This document shows, piece by piece, positions 12,130-23,158 of a stretch of 64,000 nt of DNA. Both the position numbers and the translations under genes were made by a program. This DNA is from Myrica gale. Its lineage: Eukaryota > Streptophyta > Magnoliopsida > Fagales > Myricaceae. Position 1 is the first letter of the stretch; each line of letters opens with the position of its first letter. The notes below the pieces were generated by a model. It was not told the DNA's origin, searched no databases, and saw nothing but the letters and a program-made list of their open reading frames with translations. The stretch covers positions 17,564,001-17,628,000 of the forward strand of contig OZ005615.1 in NCBI GenBank assembly GCA_963930655.1, given 5' to 3'.

Positions 12130-12576
12130 TTTTCTCTTCAAAATGTGTCCGGCGGCTATTAGGACGGCAGCCGCCACACCACTGGCCGGAGATGCATCCG
12201 GTGGGACCGGTGCAACCTCCTGACCGGAACAGGTGGAGGTCCGACGGCCATAAGGCCGTGGACCACCACCAGCACACCCGTGTGAGACACGGGTGTGAAA
12301 GAAAATAGCCCAAAACGGCGGCAACCGCGCGCCGGTAGGCTGCACGGTGGCCGCCGATGGCAAGGCCGGCCAACGTCCGGCATGGGACTGGCCGGACGTG
12401 GCCAGCCAGTGGCACACGGCGGCCAGCACTGCTGGCCGCTGTCCTCTCTCCCGAAGGCCACGAGCGGCGCCCAGGGATGAGATCCCCGGGTCGCCCGCTT
12501 GGGCCAAACGGGTAGGGCATTGTTTGCCCTACCCGGTTCAGTAGCCCAGCCCAAAAGTTGGGCTGGGTCGAAATTT

Positions 12577-12617
<41 letters not shown>

Positions 12618-12790
12618 AAAGTGGGCTGTTCCCACGGGCTGGGCCTTCATGGGCCAGCCCATGCGGGGCTAGGGCCACGGGTTGGACCCGGGCCCGTAGC
12701 CCAGCCCAGGTCGGTTAGACCCGGACCGGTGGTCAATGGGTCAAATCTGTTTGACCCGTTGACCCGGTTTGACCGGAATTTTAAAAAAAA
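12130..12790 (+). other. GC-rich Copia leader with A32 tract
   Basis: Within the 1.5-kb untranslated leader, this block is strikingly GC-rich (many GGCC/CCGG words) against an AT-rich background. It is interrupted by 32 consecutive A (12581-12612). Several overlapping open frames on both strands result only from the composition; none has a domain. It could be family leader sequence or an internal capture by the element. Confidence 0.5.
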
Positions 12791-13409
12791 AAAATTGGAA
12801 ATTTGTTTTTCCAATTTTTGGTGCTAAATAGGATTAATTATAGTAATTTTTCCTATGGTCTCTATTATCAATAAATAGGAGTTTTACTTGATTAAAATTG
12901 GTTGAAGCCAAAATGGATAAAACCGATTTTGATTTTGTAAAATTTTCTTGTTTATCTCTTTGGAAGATAAGTGTCTACATCTTAGTGGGAGTATCTTCTA
13001 AAATAGTGACATAACTCACAAGTATTTGGAACACACTTAGATAATGGAATGCACAAACCAAATAAACGCTAGTGCTAAAATAGTACAAGACGTGTTTATT
13101 TAGGTAGACCAAAAGTAAATCGAGAATCACAAATATTTTTAAAATATTTTGCATATGATGTAAATTTTGATGAATAGTAGCTATTCGCCTTTACAAGATG
13201 TGTACAATGAGTACCAAAATGGATTTGTTGTTGCATGTAAGGTAGAGGTTCTCGATACCCGTTTAGAATATTATAAATATAAATGTTATATTTTCATTAT
13301 TGTGATATATGTGATATATCTGTTTATTGTTCGGATGGGTGGTACCATTTGTTATTCAAAAACCTGAATCTAATGGAATTATATATGTGAATGATTTTGC
13401 AGATTCAAA

Positions 13410-16400
13410 ATGACTTTTAATCCTTTGGCTAGGATTCTGGATGACAATCGGTTGACAGGACCGAATTATGTTGATTGGAAGAGAAATCTTATGATTGTTC
13501 TCTCAGCCGATAAGATCGGTTATGTTCTAACCTCTGAGACACCTGAGCTTGCCCTGGACAATGTCACTGAGGAAGAAAAGAAAGTCTTTAACAAGTGGCA
13601 TGATGATGATAATATGGCAAACTGTTATATTATGGCTTCAATCTCAAATGTTTTGCAGAAAGATTGTGAGGGCATAGCTACTGCTGCAGGCACTATGTTG
13701 CATCTCCAAGAAATGTTCGGAGAGCAGAGCAGATCTGCTAGGCAGACTGCTATGAAGAATCGGATGTCCACCAAAATGGTGGAAGGGAGCCCAGTTCGGG
13801 ATCATGTCTTGAAGATGATTTCTTTCATCAACGAATTGGATTTTTTGGGAGCTGAGATGGATAGTGACACAAAAGTTGATGCCATACTTTCATCTCTGCC
13901 TGATTCTTTCAATCAGTTTGTCCTTAATTACAATATGAACAAGATGAGTGTGACATTGTCAGAGCTGCTCAATATGTTGCAGTCAGCTCAAGATCTCATC
14001 AAGAAGGACAAACTTACTGTGATGGTCACAGAGAAATCTAATGCCTCTATGAAACTGAAACCCAAGTTTAAGAAATTCAAGAAAAATAATAAGGGGTTTC
14101 AGGCAGCAAAGAATGTTCAAGGTGGACAAGGAAACAAAGGAGGTGACAAGAACAAAGGCAAAGGAAATTGTTTCCATTGCGGCAAGCCCGGTCACTGGAA
14201 GAGAAATTGCCGAGTTTACTTAGCTTCTCTTAAAAAGGGCAAACCTTCTGAAGGTGTGTCTAATATGCTTGTAATTGAATTGAATTTAATGGATGGTCCA
14301 TTTAATTCATGGTGTGTGGATTCTGGTTCTACATCTCACATCTGCAATATGTTGCAGGGGTTCAAGGAGACCAGAAAGCTCCATGAAGGGGAGCTGATCC
14401 TTAAGATGGGGACGGATGCAACTGTTGCAGCGACTGCCATCGGAGTGTTTAGTTTAGAATTATCGAATAATAGAATTTTGATTCTAGAAGATTGTCTTTA
14501 TGTTCCAGAAGTACGTAGAAATTTGATTTCTGTTTCGAAACTTGTTTTATCTGGATATTCATTTCTTTTCAATTCAAAACTTATTATAAAGTTTCAAAAT
14601 AAATTTGTTGCTTCTGGAATTATTTGTGATGGTCTTTATCTTTTAAATGTTGATAATTCTTTGAATAATGTTGAGAATGATGATTCCAGTGTGTTATCCC
14701 TTAAAAGGAAGAGGGATGTTAATCCAACCTACTTGTGGCATCTAAGACTTGGTCATGCCAATATTGATAGGATCAATAGATTGGTAAGGGATGGGCCATT
14801 GCAATTTCTAAAAATTGAGCCATATCCAATCTGTGAGCCCTGCTTGCAAGGAAAGATGACAAAAAGTCCTTTTACAGGAAAAGGAATAAGAGCCACAGAA
14901 GTATTAGGATTAATACATACTGATGTTTGTGGTCCCTTCAACCACATGGCAAGAGGAGGTTTCTCTTATTTCATTACTTTCATTGATGATTATTCCAAGT
15001 ATGGTTATCGGAATCTTTTGAAAAGTTCAAGGAATTCCACAATGAAGTTGAGAAACAGATTGGAAAGTCCATTAAAATGATTCGCTCCGATCGGGGAGGC
15101 GAATACCTCTTGGATGATTTTAAAGTTTATCTTAAAGATAATAAAATCATATCTCAACTCACACCACCAGGCACACCACAACATAATGGTGTTGCAGAGA
15201 GAAGGAATAGAACCCTATTGGATATGGTTCGTTCCATGATGAGCATATCTGAGTTGCCCATATCATTTTGGGGACATGCTTTGGAGACAGCTGTTTACTT
15301 GTTAAACAGGATCCCTACAAAATCAGTTCCTAATACCCCATATGAGTTATGGACTGGCAAGAAGCCAAGTCTTAGTCATTTTAAGATATGGGGTTGTCCA
15401 GCTCATGTTAAAAGGTTTAATGTGGATAAACTGGGATCAAGGACTGATAGATGCATATTTGTAGGCTATCCCAAAATGACTACTGGTTTCTACTTTTATA
15501 ATCCTAATGAAAACAAAGTGTTTGTTAGCAGAAATGCTACTTTTCTTGAAGAGGATTATAGTTTGAATGAAACCGAGAGTAGAGTTGCTCTTGATTAGCA
15601 AAGAGATAGTACAGTGACTGTGCAGAACGAGAACAATGAGGATCAAATGGTTGCTCCCATTGATCAAAGTGAACCTGTTGAGACACAGGAGCCTCGTCGT
15701 AGTAAAAGGATTATAAGACCTCTAGTAAAATTCAATTTGTTAAATGAGATTTACCAAATGGAATCTGAGGGACTGGAGATTGATCCTTGTGGTTATACAG
15801 AGGCTGTTAATGACAAAGATGCTAAGCATTGGCATGTGGCCATGGAATCAGAGATGGACTCCATGTTTTCCAACAAGGTATGGACCTTGGTAGACAAACC
15901 AGAAGGCATTAAGCCTATAGGTTGCAAATGGGTCTACAAAAGGAAACTTGGACCAACAGGAAAGGTAGAGACCTTTAAAGCTAGGCTGGTGGCAAAAGGG
16001 TATACTCAAAAGGCTGGTATTGATTATGAGGAAACCTTTTCACCTGTAGCCATGCTAAAGTCCATAAGGATTCTATTAGCGATTGCGGCATACTATGATT
16101 ATGAGATATGGCAGATGGATGTGAAAACCGCATTTTTGAATGGGTATATCCATGAAGAAATTTATATGGACCAGCCAGAAGGTTTCATATCTCGGGAAAA
16201 TGAATCGAAAGTATGCAAATTGGAGAAATCCATTTATGGCCTAAAACAAGCATCACGTTGTTGGAACATTCGTTTTGACGAGTCAATCAAAATGTTTGTT
16301 TTCTCACAAAACATGGATGAACCTTGTGTCTACAAGAAGGTTAGTGGGAGTGCTATTACTTTTTTGGTTCTTTATGTAAATGACATACTACTCATTGGGA

Positions 16401-17359
16401 ATGATGTAGGGGCTTTGTCATCTGTGAAAATGTGGTTGTCTAATCAATTTTCAATGAAGGACCTTGGGGAAGCATCCTACATACTCGGGATCAAAGTGTT
16501 TAGAGACCGAAAGAAAAGATTATTGGGTCTTTCACAGGTCAATTATATTGACAGGATATTGGCTAGATTTAGCACGGTAAATTCCAAGAAAGGGTTTCTA
16601 CCCTTTAGACATGGAATTCATCTCTCTAAGCAAATGTGTCCAAAAACACCTGAAGAAAGAGAGAAGATGAGTAACTGCCATTATGCTTCGGCTGTAGGGA
16701 GTCTCATGTATGCTATGCTTTGCACTAGGCCTGATATCAGTCACGCAGTTAGCGTTGTGAGTAGATATCAATCCAATCCAGGTCCAGAACATTGGTCAGC
16801 AGTGAAACATATCCTCAGGTATTTGAGAAATACAAAACACTATTTCTTAGTGTATGGCGGTGAGGATCTGACTGTCCAGGGATATACAGATTCGGATTTC
16901 CAATCAGATATTGATGATAGAAGATCAACATCCGGATTTGTGTTCCTTCTTGGCAAATGAGCATTTAGTTGGAGAAGTTTCAAGCAAAGTACTACTGCTG
17001 ATTCTACAACTGAGGCAGAATATGTTGCTGCAAGTGAAGCTGCAAAGGAAGCTGTGTGGATTCGCAAGTTCCTTCAAGAACTTGAAGTTGTCCCTTCGAT
17101 TGAGGCACCTATTCCCTTATACTGCGATAATAATGGTGCAATTGCACAGGCAGTGGAACCAAGGTCTCATCAAAGGAAAAAGCACATAGAACGTCGTTTT
17201 CACCTAATACGTGATATCATATCCAGAGGTGATATCAAAATGGTGAAGGTTGCATCAGCTGATAATTTAGCTGATCCATTTACAAAACCTTTATCTCAGA
17301 AAGTGTTTGAGAAACATATTAATGATATGGGTTTGAGATATATGTATGATTGGGTTTGA
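13410..17359 (+). pseudogene. Copia gag-pol polyprotein gene, four visible defects
   Basis: The start MTFNPLARILDDNRLTGPNY (13410) opens a gag with a zinc knuckle, CFHCGKPGHWKRNC (about residues 254-267). The protease site CVDSGSTSH (about 300-308), the pre-integrase HLRLGHANIDR and the integrase core follow. Near 15009 the frame is lost: YSKYGY joins out of frame to [20 protein letters not shown], consistent with a deletion of roughly 20 bases. Integrase resumes at 15077 ([22 protein letters not shown]). An in-frame TAG lies at 15596 and a TGA at 16958; the frame is the same on both sides of each. RT has KARLVAKGYTQ and QMDVKTAFLNG, but the catalytic YVDD is YVND (Asn codon 16379-16381). RNase H (TTEAEYVAASEAAKEAVW, YCDNNGA) ends at 17359. 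Movement now would need proteins supplied in trans. Confidence 0.92.
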
Positions 17360-18106
17360 CGTTTTATTTCTTTATTATATGATAATAAAAGTTTATTTGT
17401 TTCTCACATATATTTATTGTTGTTATGGGTTTATACATAACATGAGATGTTATGTACGTAAATTTGTTCAGGTAACATTGTAGAAAAATCATGCTAGAGA
17501 TTAATGAATCAAAGGCAGGGAATAATGATTTTTCAGTTCCTTGTAAGCCTGAAAGTGTTCTAGACTTTTGTAACATAAAGTCTACACTTGTTGTGCGGAG
17601 AATGATTGATTCCATCATTAAGGTATGACCTTAAGCAAACGAGTGGGTGTCATGTAACAAGTACATACACTGAACATGATCCGATTAAGAACACCTTTTG
17701 GAAATAATCACTGTCAGGTTAAAGGTTGTTCTATCACAATTCGGTATTGTCCTTAGACCTGAGAGGTTTGTATTTATTCATGAATTGTGTACACAGCTTT
17801 GATATTGTCAACCGGTGATGTTCATTCAGGACTATATCTGGACATGTTGGGTTGTGTGCGTGATGATTGAGTGGTATGAATGCTCAACAAGGAATTCACC
17901 AGTCTTTTGGAAAGACAGTATATTCAGTTAGTGTTCATGAAAGAGTTGGACCAAAAGAATCCGGCCGGAGTGTTTTACAAAACTATTTTATGAATACATA
18001 AAAGTATATGATATATATTTCAAAATTGTTTTGTGGTCCAACTGAATTATGAACTAAGAAATCAAGTTTACATGAGATAGGGACATGACAATGATATTTG
18101 GTTCTG

Positions 18107-18122
18107 AGGGCAAGTGGGAGAT
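18107..18122 (+). promoter_or_regulatory. Polypurine tract of the Copia element
   Basis: GGGCAAGTGGGAGAT directly precedes the 3' LTR, the expected plus-strand priming site. Confidence 0.75.
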
Positions 18123-18690
18123 TGTTAGAATTATGTGCCCTCGATAACCAAATTGATTAATTCGGTCCTAATATCTCATATGGAATATAGTATGGTGGAA
18201 GGAATTAATTGTATGTAAAAGGGGCATATTTGCAATAATCTTAAATTCCAGGGGTCAATTACAATATGTTGATGGACTTGATTGTAATTAGTAGAAGCCC
18301 TAATTGTATTAGAAGAAGAGTTCTTCAGTGTTATCCTACGGCTGGAATTTGAGATCCCTAAGGATCCTATGTCTCATGCTCTTTCTAGGATTTTTTCAAG
18401 GCCTATAAATATAATTGTTATATTCAAGGGGTTGGCCATCAGAACCTATTAGGAAAATCCCAATAACGAAAGAGTGACATAAATCCCTTAGGAGGCAACA
18501 CATCTGAGTTGTTATTCTGAATTGCTGGAGCTTTGGATTGGATTGTAAAGCGGCTTAAGGTTTGTAGATTCCTAAATTCCCGTGTCAGGTATGGAATCGA
18601 ATCCGAAATTGTAATCATAAATCCTGGATGATGTTTTTGTTGAAAACATGTTATTTGTTTATAGTTTAATTCCGCATATATAAACTATCA
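18123..18690 (+). repeat. 3' LTR of the Copia element
   Basis: This copy is 568 bp, the same length as the 5' copy, and ends ATCA just before the target duplication GAGTG. Confidence 0.93.
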
Positions 18691-19394
18691 GAGTGGTCCT
18701 CGAGGTCCAAAGGTGATTTTCCTTCGTTTAACTTCGTCCCCGGCCCTCGTTGTAGTACTGCTAACAAACAAACACTGAAATAATTGATCACCCTCGCAGA
18801 TGGCATATTCATTGTACTGTTATGTTAGCAATATTAACACTTGTGAAGTAGGTTCATTGCCCAAATAGCGACAACATAGACATCTGGGGGTAAAGCTAGA
18901 TTATTCTCAATTATCAGTCCCAGATACATACAACTCTCATACCTACGTGTCTTCTATGTCACAAATGAAATAGTTTCTGAAAATCCGACCTATTGGTGCA
19001 GTCACTTTGCAATGCCTGTGGTATCCGGCAAAGGAAGGCAAGACGGGCGATGGCAGAAGCTGCAGTAGCTGCAAATGGTTTAGTAGTTGCCAATGACATC
19101 TCCTTGACAAAGAGTAAGGTGCAAAACAAGGAAAAGAAGTCGCGTACAAGCCATTTTGCACAACACAAGAACAAGTGCAAGCTCTCAGACTCTCCTCAGA
19201 GCGAGAGGAAGCTGTCTTTCAAGGATTTCGCTGTAAGCTTGAGAAACAACTCAGATTTCGGTCGTGTATTCCCACAGGACGAGACAGAAGCAGCGATCTT
19301 GCTAATGGACAGAAAATTCATATCAGAAGCTTCACTCTTGCAAAAGAAGACTGCAGGAAACTTCGTTTTGAACCCAAATTCCAAATGGGTATAA

Positions 19395-20304
19395 TTCGTT
19401 TTGAGTTCAATTTGAGGAAGAAGAAGACGGCAGGAAACTTCGTTTTGAGTTCAATTTGTGGGTGAGTTATAAAATCGGGTCGGTATTTGTGTTATTAGGG
19501 TCGTGCGCGGGTCAAATTCATTTAATTAACATGACAAGATCTGGATCCTTAAAATTTGAAAACGCACTATGAGTTGTTGCTCAGTATACTCAGCACGATA
19601 TCACGAAGCATAATAACCGAACCCATTCTATTGGGCGTCCGAGCAGATATCTTTTTGAGCATGTTGTAAACCAAAAATATGGGTTTGCTGCATTCCAGTT
19701 TATCTTGGTGTTAAAATAATCAGGGGAATAAAATATCTAAAGTTTTCTTAGCCATTGCTTCGAGCTGTTGTTTGGAGTACCAATAGGCGAGAGTACGAAT
19801 AAAATATCTCGGTGGACTTTGGGAGCTTTAATGGTCCATATAGAGGAGGTCGATCTATTCTTTGGCGACATGGTGGAGCTGGCTCTATCGAATCGCTCAA
19901 ATCAGCCCATGGGAAACCCTCGGTTCAAAGTTTGAGTTGCCAGATAAACAAAATTGTGCAAATGATATTTTTGGTCATTGTTTTTTAAAAAATTCTAACG
20001 CGACACTTTATGTTTGAAACGACGGGACCGCCCTTAGATGTCGATTCAGATACGTCAACGATTTACTTTTTATATATAAAGACTATAACTGAAAATAATA
20101 CGTCTTTTGTAAGAAGCAAGAAAGAAAATAAAAAAGAGAAGAAGATGATGATAGTACGGTCTGTGGAAATTGCTCGCAATTTCATTGAATGAATAATTAT
20201 GTTTATATACAATTACCAAAGAATGAAAAAACTCGTGGAGATTGTCTACGCGCGTAACCAATTCTCTAACAATCTCTGCTCAACATTTCTTACAAGGCAG
20301 TACA
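19395..20304. other. Region after the GATA gene, no gene seen
   Basis: Just after the GATA stop, a short stretch is duplicated: GCAGGAAACTTCGTTTTGA occurs at about 19351 and 19430. The stop therefore lies in a small local repeat that may explain the altered C-terminus. The remainder up to the Gypsy LTR shows nothing recognisable. Confidence 0.5.
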
Positions 20305-22745
20305 TGTAATACCCCGTCCCGAAAAATGTGTAAATCAATAATTTGAATTTTAAACGAAGAGATAGGACTTAATCCTATGTTTGATTTTTGGATAGAGGTT
20401 GAATCGTATTTTTGAATTTAAATGTGTTGATATGGAAATGTGATCTATATTTGAATTTAAAAGTTTGAATAGATATTTAATCTTAGGTTTGAATTTAAAG
20501 GTTAAGATATGGATAAAGATTATTCTTATATTTGAATTTGAAAGATATGAATAAAGATCTTATGTTTGAATTTAAAAGTGATGGATAGAGATGTGCTTGA
20601 ATTTTAAACGTTGAAGAGATTGAGGTTAATAAATGGTCGCAGAGAATGTATATATATAATAGAGACCAAAATTTGGATTGAGGTGGTGATACTAGTTTCC
20701 GAGAGATTCTTCGGCAATTATTGGAGAAGCTTTAAGAATTGGTTAAGCGTTCGATGTAAGTGGTTCTTCAATAGAATTTTGAACGTTCACCTTATTTTAT
20801 ATGGTTTTGATGTATTATTTGGGGAACTGAACAAATTTTGGGTAAAATGAGATTGTTGAGATTTTTGTGAAACTCAATTGAAATATTTATAACTTGTTTT
20901 GGTGAGCATACTGTGAAAATTGTCCTTGCGCTGGTGATATATCTGTTAGGGACCCCGGTCTTGGCCACCACAACAACGCCAACTCCCGCCAAGTGATTCG
21001 AACACGATCACCCCAATCGATCCTCCTAAACCGTTATCTGTAACACACGAGCTGTTTATATAGGATCTAACACTCAAATTGGAGAACACTCGAGATATTT
21101 ATTGATAAGAACACGAAGAACGTGGTTAAGGGTTAATTAGCCCAAAGACCACAAGAACAAGAACAATCCCGATCAAGGGTTAATTAGCCCAAGAACGGGT
21201 ACCCAATCTAGGTTATTAGTCTAGAATGAATCCCAAGTAACAAGGTTATTAGCCTTGAAACTGACTTAGTATATACGTGCCTATGCTTGGCCAAATCTCA
21301 CCCCAAAAGTACTCAGGCTCTCCAAGACTCTACTATTCTTCTCTGAATCACTCTAATGCTCCTAAGGGTGTTTATATAGACATCCTTAAGAGCTTACAAA
21401 CCCTAATTGACTCCATCAAATCAAATCAACATCAAATCAAATCTAAATCAAATCCCTTTAATCAAGGAGATTTGATATTATATGCCTAATTGAACATAAA
21501 TATAAAGGAAATGAATCTTCTAGAGTTTAGGAAAGGATCCCTAAATCTAGAAGATGTGATTTATTCAATCTAAACAGTTAAGGAAAGCAATCCCTATGAT
21601 ACCTCCATCAATGCCGGGCTTTCACCGTCGTCCGCCTCCGTCCACGGCGGCGCCGTCGCCGCTTGCACCACCATGGGTGGTGATGCTCCTCCGGGTCCTG
21701 GGACCTTCCTCTTCCATTCCCCTCTTAGTACCGGTAGGGGTGGTGGTGGCTGCCGGTGGTGGTCATCTTGTGTCATGGCACTCCTTTGTCTGCTGGCTCA
21801 CTGCTGCTGCTTGGCTTGGCTGGTGGCCAAGGACTTGCTGTGGCACCATGTCATGGCAAGGCCATGGGCGAGGCCATGTGCTATCATGACATGTATGTGG
21901 CCGGCTGGCTGGCATGCCAGGCATGGGCGTTGGTGAGGCGCCATGCTTTGTCAGGGGCGCCTAACTTGCGCGCGCGCGTGATGATGTCATATCATGGCTG
22001 TGATGCTGTCGTCGCGGGCGCTCTGGGCGTGTCATGAGTGCCCATGTGTGTCCTTGACCCCTCATCTAGGCACCTATCCTCCCACGCATGGCTTTTGCCG
22101 CCCAAGTCATCTATGGGGATCCTTTCAATATCTCTGAGGTCTGTGTGGCCTGATATTTAGAAGTCTTTGTGGCCTGTAGGTCTATGTGGCCTGGTATTTG
22201 GAGGTCTGTGTGACCATTAATAATTTCCTTATATTGCACGGCTCTGAATATTTTTGTTTTAAACTTTTATTTTTGGATTTGGTATGCATGGCTCACGGTG
22301 TTTTATTTTGAATTTCGGTTATTGTGATAAAATTGTCTTTTCCCCAACCCCCATCGACTTACTACTTACTGAGCTAGTCGTAGCTCACCCTTTATTCTTA
22401 TATTTTTCAGAGTTGACAGAATTAAAGAAGTTCGAGGAGCTTCAGATAGATTTTTGTTTCGAAGGCGTGTTTTGCAATAGTACTTTTGGAGATTAATGTT
22501 GGGAAATTCGATATTGTATTATTTTGGGAGATCTTCATCGATATTGGAAATATCGGTTATGCTAATGTAAATTTTAGGGCTCGGATTGATATTTTTTGGT
22601 CTTTTTACGGTTTATGAATATTTTTCTGAGGTTGTACAAAATTAGTTTTGAAATATTAGGGTCTAGATAAATGATTATCCATGGTAAAAAAGCCTTATTT
22701 TATACGGAAATATTTTCGTTTGGAGTTTGGGTCTGGAGCGTTACA
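20305..22745 (+). repeat. 5' LTR of the Gypsy derivative (interrupted)
   Basis: Without the nested insert (20944-22127 plus one copy of the 5-bp duplication), the LTR would be about 1.25 kb. Its first 640 bp aligns closely with 23159-23795. Confidence 0.8.
20944..22127. mobile_element. Solo LTR nested in the Gypsy 5' LTR
   Basis: A 1,184-bp block begins TGTTAGGGACCCCGG and ends CCTTTCA. It is flanked by an exact 5-bp duplication, ATATC (20939-20943 and 22128-22132). The uninterrupted sequence is visible in the 3' copy at about 23785, which lacks the block. TG/CA ends, a 5-bp duplication and no interior mark a solo LTR left by LTR-LTR recombination. Its 3' half is GC-rich and gives long chance open frames. 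An internal phrase 'gggttaattagccca' occurs twice. Confidence 0.85.
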
Positions 22746-22747
22746 AA

Positions 22748-22762
22748 TGGTATCGGAACATA
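22748..22762 (+). promoter_or_regulatory. Primer-binding site of the Gypsy derivative
   Basis: TGGTATCGGAACATA follows two bases after the LTR end and fits the initiator-Met PBS pattern. Confidence 0.75.
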
Positions 22763-23158
22763 GGTTTGTGATTTTGTAGACTCTTAGGAAGATTTTGATT
22801 GAAGTCCGAAGGTTGTGATATGTGGTACCTCTGTTGATTTTTAGAAGGATTTCGATTGAAATAGGATTATAACTTTAAATTTGGAAGAGATTTAAGTCTT
22901 GATGATTCTATTAAGGATAAGAGCTAAAGTTGTGGGCTTGTTTCTAGGATACCGATGTTGATCTTAGTTTAGGCATGGATATTGTATGAGTTTGGGTTTT
23001 AGGCTTGAATTGTGTTAATGAAAATAAAAATTATGAAGTGATTTTGTATGATAAGAGTGTGCAGCAGAAGCGTGAATGCTTTGGTTTGTTAATCGATCTA
23101 TTCTTTGTGGAAGGTGTCACAAATTTCGGGGACGAAATTTCTTTTAAGGAGGGGAGAT

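Larger units (their letters stand above)
11355..18690 (+). mobile_element. Young full-length Ty1/Copia retrotransposon in a GATA zinc-finger exon
   Basis: Two 568-bp LTRs (11355-11922 and 18123-18690) start TGTTAGAATT and end AAACTATCA. By eye they differ at only four positions. The target duplication GAGTG is exact (11350-11354 and 18691-18695). An initiator-Met PBS follows the 5' LTR, and a purine tract (AAGTGGGAGAT) precedes the 3' LTR. The gene order protease, integrase, RT, RNase H is that of Copia. The element is in the same orientation as the host gene. It cannot encode a full polyprotein (see the gag-pol entry). Confidence 0.95.
10394..19394 (+). pseudogene. B-class GATA factor (GATA21/22, GNC/CGA1-type) disrupted by a Copia insertion
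   Basis: GNC/CGA1-type factors are nuclear regulators of greening, chloroplast development and nitrogen/cytokinin responses. Exon 1 is 10394-10600 (start MTPAYLNPPSSPYPL, typical of GATA21/22). Exon 2 is 10997-11354, continued after the insertion at 18696-18712. Exon 3 is 19002-19394. Joined across the insertion, the finger reads CADC, an 18-residue loop containing TPLWRSGPRGPKSL, then CNACG, followed by the basic IRQRKARRAM; this is a class-B finger. A Copia element sits between the Ser and Gly codons of RSG with a 5-bp duplication, GAGTG. Read-through enters the LTR and meets TAA at 11390, so any direct product has only half a finger. The C-terminal LLM motif (DETEAAILLM) is present, but the usual short ALS-type tail is replaced by about 29 other residues. 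The ATG follows a pyrimidine-rich leader; the upstream in-frame codons are probably 5'UTR. Confidence 0.85.

Noticed and set aside
12094-12827. Overlapping 60-167 aa open frames on both strands
   Set aside because: They lie in the GC-rich untranslated leader of the Copia element and have no domain; stop codons are rare there because of base composition.
21594-22037. Several 60-97 aa frames in GC-rich DNA
   Set aside because: They lie within the nested solo LTR, overlap each other on both strands and have no domain.
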